NCBI RefSeq assembly: GCF_014356525.2
Contig: NC_052508.1
Coordinates: 66,165,693-66,229,692 of the forward strand
DNA length: 64,000 bases
Direction of reading: 5' to 3'
Source: Nilaparvata lugens
Lineage: Eukaryota > Arthropoda > Insecta > Hemiptera > Delphacidae
Made by a program: the position numbers and the translations under genes
In this document: positions 25,401 through 37,400 of the stretch, one piece after another
How the letters are laid out: every line of letters begins with the position of its first letter
Numbering within the stretch: position 1 is the first letter of the stretch
The notes under the pieces: model-generated
The model's input: the letters and a program-made list of their open reading frames with translations, nothing else
Database searches by the model: none
Told to the model about the DNA's origin: nothing

Positions 25401-28400
25401 TATTGTAATTGTTTTGATGAATAAACTTTGATTTGATTTGAATGTGGGCGAAGTTGAGGCAATAAGAGCACCCTCTTCCAATCAACCCACAGAGAAGTAG
25501 GTGAGATTTGAAAGGTATTTGACGATTCCGCAGTAAATAGACTGTGGCAAACAATAAACTAAACTATAGTGAGGTCCACGTTATAATAGCAGTGGAGATA
25601 GATAGGAGAACAACGTTGCCGATCCTTTGTCTTGTATGGAGTGTAACTGATACCGGTTTATTGGTATAATATTATCTGTTATTTCTGGTTTAAAATAATC
25701 AATTGCATTTTATCAAGCAAGAAATCATACTTTTCAATGATTTCATCATGAATTTTCATAATCAAGATTGAATATTTGGATAATTATAAGTCTACATTGT
25801 TAGAAACCGATCTGGCAACAGAGCAAAGCGGGAAAGAGATAGCGCTATCTGCTTTGTTGAATGATAGACATGGATAGCAAATACCATTGCTAATCAAACA
25901 CTGCCATTATAACGTGGACCTCACTATAGGATTCTAGTGTGATTCCCTTCAGGATAGATGAAATGCTGTCAATTTGGAGGTAATCTGGCAAATAGACAAA
26001 TACTTACATTGACGTCCTCTTTCAGATTGTTTCCGCTGAGATTGAGGTAGGTGAGCGTGTTGGGCATTGGCTTGTTGAGTGACAGCGCATGCGCTAACTG
26101 GTTGACTCCCTTCGATGTGAGGCCACAGTGCGACAAATTCAAGTGCACCAGGCCTTTCTGAGCCTTCGCCAGCGGACTGCTCAAGTGAGTCCCACCTATC
26201 AATAAATAATACATTTAACTTTGGATTTTCATTTAATAATAATTAATTAATAGTACAGTAGGCGTCCCGTAGCTTTTCCTCCGTGACTTTGAAACGGCGT
26301 ATGGTTCGCTGGATAATTGACCGAACGCAGTGAGGTCTACGTTTTAACTCGGATTTTCACAAGTCTGTCTGTATGTAACGCATTTACGGCCGAACGCGTT
26401 GATAAAATTCTATGAGATTTTGCAGGAATATTCCTTTTCCAACTGCGTGTCGATGTATACACAAAGTTTTTTTGAAATTTTTTATTTTGAAAAGGAATTT
26501 CCTCCATACTCCGACATCACTATATAATCATCTACTCTAAAGATGGGATTTATCAGACTATAGAAAAATATTCATAACTAGTAGTTCTGTAAACAGTAGA
26601 CCTCATCCACAAGACAGTATCTGGTGTCACCTGTTCACCGGCTTCTCCAGACATCTGTGTAATGCTTGCAATGAATTGTCAGCTGATTGATTATGAATAA
26701 TTCTATAGTCTGATTAATCCTATCTTCAGAGTAGAATATATATAGTGATATGGTATCAGAGTATGGAGGGAATTCCTTTTCCTATCATATTATCCTTAGA
26801 ATGCAAAATTAAAAAAAAAAAACTTGTTTATAAAAAACGAATAAAAAAGGAATATTCCTGTCAAATCTCATAGAGTTCAATAAACGCGTTTGGCCTTAAT
26901 TGCGTTACATACATACAGACAGACGAAAGAAAATCCGAGTTAAAACATAGAACTCACTGCATTCGGTCAGTCAATCACCTGACTAGTGGGATTATTCATT
27001 GTATGTATTACACATTATGTCTGGAGAAGCCGAAGAACAGGTGACACCAGATACTTGTGGATGAGAAAACTGCCTGAGGTCTACTGTTCACAAAACTACT
27101 AGTATTCACGGCTTTGCAAAAACATCAGGCTTCAGAGACCCTAGATCCCTAGATGGAGAAAGCACCTTACAAAGCTTCCTCGAAGGAAGCTCTCTACACA
27201 CAGAGATTCTTCATGAATGAGAGAGTTGCAACGTATCACTAGAGAGAAGTTAGATCTTCCCTTATCTCTGGTATCACCAACAATGGAAAGAGCATGTTGA
27301 ACGAATGTCAGCTGATAGGCTGTGTTGTGCTAAAAGGACCTAACACAGCTCCTTGTGTATCTTTTCGGATGCAACACGTTGCTTCTGAGAAGATATAAAA
27401 GTGCATCTGTTGCTTATGGAAAGATACATTAAAGCTCCTTGTGTATCTTTTCGAATGCAACACGTTGCTTCTGAGAAGATATAAAAGAGCATCTGTTGCT
27501 TAGGGAAAGATACATTAAAGCTCCTTGTGTATCTTTTCGGATGCAACACGTTGCTTTTGAGAAGATACAAAAGAGCATCTGTTGCTTATGGGAAGATACA
27601 TTAAAGCTCCTTGTGTATCTTTTCGGATGCAACACGTTGCTTCTGAAAGATATAAAAGTGCATCTGTTGCTTATGGAAAGATACATTGGAGCTCCTTGTG
27701 TATCCCGAATGCAACACGTTGCTTCAGAGAAGATAGAGCATCTGTTGCTCAAGGAAAAATACATTGAAGCTCCTTGTGTATCTTTTCGGATGTAACACGT
27801 TGCTTTTGAGAAGATACAAAAGAGCATCTGTTGCTAATGGAACGGGTAGTATTACAGTCTAGTGGCCCTCCAACGATAGGCAAAGCTACAGGACCCTCAC
27901 TGTAAATTAACAAGTGAGCTTTTCTAGTTCATACCATTAAACAAATACATTTAAAATTGCGCCAAACAGTGAACAATAAATAAATAAACAATTTACATAG
28001 GGCATGTTTCAGGATCTTTGCATCAGATTGCATTGCATTACTGTATTTACCTTTTGACAACCTGATTGTCAAATGGTGAACAATTTACTTAGAAAATGTT
28101 TTGGGATCTTTAAATCAGATTGTTTTTAATTATTTACCTTTTGACAAACTGCTAGCCAAACAGTGAACAATGAATTGGCAATTTACATAGAAAATGTTTC
28201 AGCATCTTTGAATCAGATTATTTTACATTATTTATCGTTTGACAACCTGCTTATTGTCAAGAATAGGAATTCAGTGAATTTGCACTATTTACTGATATGT
28301 TACGGAATTTCTCCATATCATGGTGAAATGAAAAAGATGTTGTCAGTTCCACATTTAATTAAGAGAATTATGAGAAGAATGAATGTATTAACAACTTTAA

Positions 28401-31400
28401 CGAGAATCTATTATGAGAATGTGATTGTATGATGAATGCAAAACGAGAATGTATAATGAGATTGTATGATGAATGTAAAATGAAAATGTATTTTATTGTA
28501 TGATGACCATTGGCCACATTATTTTACCTGTAAGTCACATAGACAAGCAAATGTTTCCAGCATATTATGACAACACAACAGTAATATAACTGAAGTTTTC
28601 CAGTTGCGTAAAGAATACTTATGATGTATTTATTAATATTGATCATGTTTTGTTATTGAATGATTAACGATTGATGAAGATTGATTCGAAAGTGGATGAG
28701 TTCTAAAGTATGATGGGTATGAAAAATGTTTTGAATTTTTGATGACATGAGAATAATGATCATGTTTCAAACGAATCCAGAAGCCAAATTCCAAACGATA
28801 ATATGAGTAAAATCAAAAATTAATTCTAATACATAATAATAAAACATTCATACTACACGGAATACTGTAGTATTTTGCATAATCTACTTTGGTAGAACTG
28901 AAGAAATACTAATAAATATAAATTATATAAACTACAGGAATCTAACAATACGGTAACAAACATTCATAATTTAGCAAGGGAAAAGGGTTCACTTACAGCA
29001 TACTTATAGCTCTCAATGCAACTATAGGAAATTTAACTAATACCAAGAAATGAAACTAATGAAAAGGATTTTGGACATTTGGCACATTCACGGTGAAACA
29101 TATTGAATTAAACCAATCAAAATAAAACATAAAGTAACAATTAGAATTTAACACAGAATAAATGAGTGATTTTGCATAACTGGATCTACACTAGCCCAAC
29201 GATAAAATAGTTATTATAAAGTCGGCAAGGTAGATCTACACAAATGAGAGTTCTACACGTGTAGAAGGGAGATTACTAAAATAAAAAGCATGCACAAGTA
29301 ATTGAAGAAGAGAAAAATAGTCAAAGAGCTTGTATGAGATCGGTCATTACGTCAATTTGATTGAGATTTGAGCACCCTTATGAGATGAATGATCTGTTAT
29401 AACATGATAAACACCTAATGAAGAAATAAAATTAATACTGTAAAGAAATTGTCTTGGGTGAATCAAACATTTAAACGGGTTTCCTTGCGTTTACGGTGGA
29501 TGAATTTTGGAAGTCTATCTAAAGTTTCACGGTCTAATCTGATATGAATTCCCATGATATCCATATCATATAAATCCTATCTAAAAGCCTATATAAAAAA
29601 CGTAATTCGGTTACAAAAACATTTTGCCGAGGATAATCTCAAATTTATAAATTTAAACGAACTTTTTAGGAGTTTGAGATTTGCTAATACTGTAATAATA
29701 ATAATATCGAGTGACCTGGCTGGCTCAGGTCTCATGTCAGAGTTTTCAGGTCCCAACTGATTTGCTATCCTGGCAGCATAATTAAGCTAGCTTGAGAAGA
29801 GGTGTAATCTACAGGGTGATTCTTAATTATGGTAAAATAATTTAATACGTGACAGTAGAGGTAAAAATAAAAAAAAAGTTCTTATAAACATATATCCATA
29901 AACGCTTCATTAGCGAGCTATACAGGGTGAAAGATTTCGCCCAGTATTCAGTATCTCTGATGAAATACACCGATGCTGAATTGTTTGGGGACTAGTTTTT
30001 GAAAAACTTATGCTGGATTCATATATGGAGAAATATCTGAAAAATTGAATAAAACTGGTCTGGAAGCTGTAGTGTGAGTAGTTTTTGAGAAAAAAGTTGA
30101 AATATGCAAAAAATCTAAGTAGAAAAACACAGACTTCTACGTTTGATGCCCAATAACTTTCTTTAATGACCAGTAAACAAATAATTTTTCGCAATAAAAA
30201 TTGTGGAGATTTTAATTCTGAAAATAATTATGTAAGCTGTGTGAACTGAATTTAAATAAAATGTATTCTTATGAAGTACATCACAACCCAAAAATTTGCT
30301 GTTTTGCGAAATCTTTCGTCCTGTATAGCTCGCTAATGAAGCGTTTATGGTGATATGTTTATAAGAACTTTTTTCTTATTTTTACCTCTACTATCACGTA
30401 TGAAATTATTTTACCATAATTAAGAATCACTCTGTATATGGGAAAACCGTTTATATCGCATATACTTTTCCGTGTAATTTGAAAGTACCTAATGAAGTGT
30501 TGAAATGATTCTGAATGGGATAAATGAAACTCTGTGATTGATAGAGGACACTCAACATCAAACTGATAGGTTGTGCTCGTTTCTATTGAATCGTCTGTGT
30601 TTTTCACTTACTGTATCCTCATTTTACAAAAGATTTTTGTCCTACTACAACGAAATAAGTTCGACATCATCGTGTATATAACTGAAACAAATCGCAAAAC
30701 TGATTCATAAAATAACATTAGCTATCATAATACTCCAACAATGATAATTTATTAATTCACACCTTGCATAATTTTCGCAATTATTCCACACAAGCTAGAG
30801 GCACCTACAACAAAACATAAAACATGTTAGATGATTGATGAAAAATGTTCATGGATTAGAAAACAAAACAACATCACATAAAATAGAAAAAACATAAAAG
30901 TGGAAGTGCGTGATCCTCGATTTAATGAGGTTTTTAATGACAAACTCAGGGAAGATAACCAATAATTCTGTTTATTCAGATTTTGCATTGGTCTTTAGGT
31001 GAGTGACATTAATACATTCCAAAAATTAAAATCTAAATTTTAAACAGTGTAAATGAAAATAATTTATAGAGTGGGGAAGAATATAATCGGAAAGTAGCAG
31101 AGACTGTGTATTCAAGTGTCACAAAGTTTTTATCACTTAGTTGAGAACTTATATCTTAAGCCGTGTCCACACTGAACAAATGTTCGACATACATGTTCAG
31201 CAAACATGTTTGTTGAGGGGCTCAGGGACAAACATTTTAAAAAGTTTGGACAATCATTGTTTGTCAAACAAAAAATTACTGTTTTTCCAAACATTTTCAA
31301 TGTTTGCTGTAAAACATAAAACTGTTCTCCCCACTTACAAATATTTTGTTTGGTGACGCGTCCACACTGGCCACAGGCAAACATTGTTTGTCAAACACAA

Positions 31401-34400
31401 TAAAATTTGGCCAAACTGTTTCAACAAACGTATTTGTCGAACATTTGTCCAGTGTGGACACGGCTTTAGTAAAAATACTCAAAAACGGTGAGTAATATTT
31501 CATATTTTTCTCATGATTAATTATAGCTTGTAAGTCATCAATAAAGTGTTGAAAGCTCAATGTAACAAAGCAGCTCGTAAAATATCAACAAATTCAACAA
31601 TTACGCTACCTTTAGCAATTATTGATAAGAAAGGATCATCTAGAAATTCTTGGTAGATTCTTGTTAGCCAACTTGATTTTTCGATAAGTTTTCACAAATT
31701 TCCAGGTGTTACTACTAGTCCAGTCACTATATACATTGGTGCATGCAATTTATATTGTAGTTCTGATTTTTTAATATATTATTTGGGTACATAAGAGTAG
31801 AAAATGTAGTTGGTGATGATGGTTGAAGCTGAAAATTAGGTGTTTTTCACAATACAAGGAGCATTGTTGTCAGGTGTACCTGGAAATCTTTATAAGATAG
31901 AGCGCTCTACCTAATCTCAGATTGTGGAGCACAAAAATACGCCCAGAGGGATTTTGAATTATACATCTAAATGGTAACAATCGGAAGATATTGTTAATCA
32001 AAAACTAAAATTCATCAAAATTGATTTTTTTCTTTAAATTTCACTCATTTTTGAAAAATCAAAACTCAGTACTCATTAGAGATAGAGAGTTCCGAATGAT
32101 CTCATTTTATTCAGAATTTTGTAATCTAAAGCATTTTCTGTCCGATTACGAGATTTGGCAGAAATAGCTGAAAACTGAAAAATGAGCCGAAAATACGAGG
32201 TTTTTGGGCCACCCTGTATTTAGCACAAGGAAATTTTGCATGAAGAAATTGGTTCTGGACTTCTCTTATGTACCCAAATGATATATTAAAAAATCAGAAC
32301 TACAATATAAATTGCAAGCACACCCCCTTTTTTATGTCTATATTGAGTGGACTATACATAAATATTATAAAATTCAAAGTGTTTAGGTAATTCAGCAAAA
32401 CCAGAATGAATTTTATGTAAATATTATTACTGTAGTAGTGATTGTTATTACGATGCTACTGTCATATTCTGTATCTTATTTTAAACATACAAACAATAAT
32501 ATTGTTACTAACCAAGTTATCAAATTGTAAACTGAATAATAGTTTGTGAGGCTGAGCTAATGATTGGCATGAAGATTTCTAAGTTTGATATCATGCTAAG
32601 AAGAGTACGGTACCCTAATGTACATGATATAATACTAAAGGCCGGTTTCCGAGCTCGGGATTTAGCCAAGTTCTAGACTTTAAACAGCTGGAGTCAGAAA
32701 ATTGGCTTTCCGAAACGGGGTGTAGTTTTAGCCCACGTTTAAATCAAATTTCGAAAAACTAGAAACTTGAACACAACATAAAATGAAGAGGAAATAGTGT
32801 AAAGTTTCAGCTATTTTGAATTATTTAGGAATGTTTCTTGAAATGAAACATTCTTGAATGTTTCTTGAAATGAAACATTCTTGAATGTTTCTTGAAATGA
32901 AACATTCTTGAATGTTTCTTGAAATGAAACATTCTTGAATGATTCTGAAACTTGACACGATTTTCTCTTTATTTTAGGTTGTGTTCAGTTTTCTAGTTTT
33001 CGAAATTTAATTTTTCGTCAAGGAAAAACGTTTCCAATTATAGAAATGAGAAAATAAAGATTATCATGAAAACTGCGACTACGCGCCGTTTCGGAAAGCC
33101 AATTTTCTGACTCCAGCTGTTTAAAATCTAGAGCTTAACTGAATCCCGAGCTCGGAAACCGGCCCTAAATATTGAAGTATAGCATATCAGTGAAGTAAAG
33201 CTGACATTTAAATTAATTCAGGTAAGCAAAACGCTCAAGCAGGGGAAGCTAGAATAACATTCCAAAAAATTATATCCCAATTTTGAAAGTTTAATGGGAT
33301 TTTAAGATGATTTCAAAATGATTAAAATGATGTGAGTAGGTATGATTTGTGAATGACCTGATAAGTGAGATGATGCTTGAACGAATGAATTATTTCATCA
33401 AAATTCCTTAATCCAAATTTTGAAAATACAATACTGAATATAGTGTATAGTATACACTTCCAAACAATCATTTGATTTTGTAAAATATTGATATGTCTAT
33501 TCATTTTGAAGAGTTTCAATACTTGTTAGTTGAAAATTAATTTTCAAAGTAGATTAAAATATTTTATCTATTCACAGGGGTCCAGACCTTTCTCTTCGTT
33601 TCTTAATATTTATAGATGAAATACACATATAAATTAAAAATTAGAAAATAACAACATACAGCCGTAAAATATTATTAATCTAATAAAAACTTATTTCAGG
33701 AATAATATTCATTAGAAATAGCTTTATATTCTCATCATATAGTATAATACTAGTAGATCCCGCAAGGGAACTCTCATCATCAAAAAGTCATGAGTTTATT
33801 TTTACTATCCTAGTAGAAATTTATTTCTACATACACATAGAACCATAAAATCTATAGAATCATCTTTTAAGGTGAGACATTTTCAATCAAAACATCTCAC
33901 TTCTATGAATGTTGCTTTGAAAAATAATGTTTTGGATTTTTTATAAAGATCGTAGTAATAAAAATGAATATTCATAAAACTATTGTATTTGAATATGACT
34001 TTAAAGTGAAAAAACACTGTGAAAAACAAGTTTTTGTCGGGCCTGAGAATGTGCAATACCAGCACGAAACGGTCGTCGCCACACCAAAGAATGTGAGTGT
34101 TTTTTCACTTTAAAGTTATATTAAAATACGATAGTAATAATAATATTGAAAACAAGATGGATAACCAATAAGGAATACGTATAGCTACAAAATATTCCTA
34201 TAATTTGATCCATTAATCAAGAAATAAGTTTTCTTGTCAATAGAGTTGAAAGTTTTTAAGTAGTTAGAAAAATTATTCAACTTGGCTAATTGTTTATTCT
34301 TCATTTTATTTCTATTCTTTATTGATTCATGCAATAAGTACATGATCAGAATAATGGGGGGAGAAAAAATAAGGTAACCTTGAGCTATTCCTTTCCCAAA

Positions 34401-37400
34401 TTTAGATAAGGTTACACATACTCCAAAATAGGTTAAGTATCGTAGTTGTTCACTTCACAAAATTTTCAGTCCTTAATTATTTTTACAAAGTAGATTTTTA
34501 AATTTAGATGCTTCAAACCCAAACATAGAAGAAATATTTCACATTATTATCACTAAAATAGGAAATTATTCAGTTATTTCTCCTCAGATATTAGGATGGA
34601 GTTGTAGTCCCTCAATTAATGGAATTTTTTGATAGTTAAAGATGTCTCCTACCTTTGTCTTCAATCATATTGAACGAGAGATCAAGCGTGTGCAGAGGTG
34701 TGTGTGTATTGGCTATTAATGATAACGACAATTTGTGGGCAAAATCCCTGAAACAAGAAATAATATTATAAAACTAATTGAAGCTTCCAGTTGAGTAAAC
34801 AATTAAACGAGGACTTATGAATTAAATAATAGAATATTTTGATTGAATAAATATTTATGAACTGTTCCCTTGAATAAAATAAGCAATCATACAACATAAT
34901 CCTCAACCAATTGCTAAATTATTTTGCACAGGTTCGACATTTAAATTTTTTAAGCTCAAACTATATTTTTCCACTCAAATTGAGTTGAATTCATGAGACT
35001 TGGTTGAAATTATCTACAAGCTCAATTAAACTGAAAAACCTTGCCATTTCGCCGGAATAATGAAAATCATGTAATGTTTAGTAATAAATAATGTTTGGAG
35101 CTAAACTAAGTCTATTGAATTTTCAGTGAAGAGACTTTTTCCAGCAAAGGATACGTTCCTTGTTGAAAAACTGTCCGATTGAAGTTACTTGATTCTGGAT
35201 AAACTATAAGCCAATAACTAAAATAATTACGTATAAATGAGAATCAATACTAGGCTCGGTTGCACAAAAGCCTGTTCATTTTCAACATGATTAAATGCCA
35301 CAATAACCAATCAGAGAAAGCTTTTCCTTGAAAATTCTTCTCTGATTTGTTCTCGTTGCATTTAATCACGATTAAAATTAAACTTTCGTGCAACCGGGGC
35401 TGTAAGTTGAAGTTAGTCAAAAACAATGCGAATCATTGGGCAGTTTGTAGAAAATGATACGGTACTCACCATTTAACACCTATATTATCTAAATAAAGTT
35501 CCTCTATGCTAAGCGACTTCTTCATAATATGTAATATCCTATCTAAAGCTTCGTGGGTTAATTTGATCTGGCTTGCTTTTAACTTGGTGAACCAAGTGTT
35601 GTATTCCAACGCACTGATGATTGGAACGAGATCCCTGAAAAAATCGAACAATATAATTAAATCAAACAATTGAAAGATAATTAATTACTATTATACTGGG
35701 CGGTATATTTTCTATTCTTCAATGATGAGAATATAAAAATGCCCCATTCACAATTTCAGACTCCAACTTCGGTTTAGAATCAATATATGATATACGGACA
35801 AACTGAATTAAATTGTTGAAATGAAAAAATACTGTTAAATTCACCCACTTTTTTATTAATACAATCAACAGAGCTTGAAATAATATTGTAATATTAGAAA
35901 AAAATGATATAGAATTGAATGGAATAATGATAAAAATTCAATGTAGTGCCGAAACGTTTGAAGGTTTTACTATGAATACTAGTTTCAAAACCATTTAGGT
36001 GGGCCGTCCACTGGAACCGATTTCGTCCGAACTAGCATCGGCCGAAAACTACCGAACTCGTCCGAACAATCCCCCAACAAAGAAAGGAATAGATGCTTGT
36101 CCATTGCAACAGATTCATACGGCCGTGCACGGCCGTCTCTGCCGATCAATTTTTCGATCCGAATTGAGTGGGATTTTCCGGCTCTATCCAGCTGAGCTGA
36201 GTCAACAGTGTTCCTAGCCTAAAATTGTTTCACAGTATTGTTTGTTTTTGTTTTTTGAAGTTGTTCTGTTTTATAGAGTTGTAACTATGTACAATGAAAG
36301 TTGATAAGTTTGGTTCAAGAACATGTTCCATTGTGGGATATGGAGACAAAAGATATCATCGTCGTGATGTTCAAAGGAATCTGTGGACAAAGATTGCTGA
36401 ACAAATAGGACCTGAAGGTAAGATTATTGTAATGAATAACTAATTTAGTGGATATTTGTTTATTCAATTTTTAAAATCTCAATATAATCATTTTTTATGA
36501 AAAATGTTGGTGGCTATGATAGTAGTTAATTCAATAATTGGCAACCAGCCAACTAATGAACTAGACTGACGTAAACGGTTCCAATGGACGACCATATTCG
36601 CCAGATTCGTCCGATCAAACGGCCGAACGGATCGGTTGAATACGGTTCCAGTGGACAGTTACTCTTAGTAAATTTCCTTTAGCTACACATTCTCAACTAG
36701 ATCACTTCCCCCGTTCTTAACTCGACCAAAATGAAGGAAGATTTCAGTCTGATACAAATTTTAAAGAAGATGTTCAGGAAATATTTTTATTAGTTTCGAG
36801 TTGAGGTGGTCGGCGAAGGAGAAATACTTTCAAAAAAGGTCCGAAAGGCTTGCTTCATCTCAGCTTCATTACAGCTTCATCTCATTTTCAAATGATTCAC
36901 ACAAAACTGAACATAAATCTATTCATTGGAAGCTGATAATAATAATTAGTAATTTTTCCATACATTCAAATTGTATCAGGATGGCAGAATGCATTGACGC
37001 ACAGATAAGCTGGGCCCACCTTGTGTGGAACTCTATTCCTGATAATAATTGGTACTTACTTCGGATCCAGATGATCAAAATCACGCAAACACAGCTCTCT
37101 AGTATCGTGAGAGAGATATATTGTGTCAACATCCTGAAAATTAAAAGAAGAAAAAATAAATTTTATAATTTTCAAATAATAAATTTCATGAATAATACAA
37201 ATTCAGAGAAGATAAAGATGTAAATAAAAATATAAATCTCCAGTACCCTTTTAAATTATTGTCACAACATGTTTCGGACACATTAGTGTCAAACATGACA
37301 TTAGTGTCCGAAACATTTTGTGACAATAGTTATTTGTATATCTAGAGTGAAAAGTGCTGTTTTTTCTCCCTGAGGGAAAAGTTTGAAGCCCGAGGCGAAG

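Larger units (their letters stand above)
26254..27906. mobile_element. Element I, copy 2, interrupted by J
   Basis: Same left end (TACAGTAGGCGTCCCGTAGC), array and right end (GGCAAAGCTACAGGACCCTC) as copy 1. Interrupted by the J foldback between GGATAAT and ATTCACGG, where copy 1 reads straight through. Confidence 0.8.

Noticed and set aside
27429..27827. 132-codon frame on the minus strand and 99-codon frame on the plus strand
   Set aside because: Both are translations of the 86-bp minisatellite; frames open on both strands at once indicate repeat structure, not coding.
28163..28432. 89-codon plus-strand ORF
   Set aside because: Begins inside the third unit of a 95-bp tandem repeat and continues into AT-rich intron; no homology recognised.
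36801..37223. 140-codon open frame on the plus strand
   Set aside because: It lies antisense across CARMIL exon 7 and the 112-bp repeat; no domain, no codon bias, and the minus strand explains the conservation.
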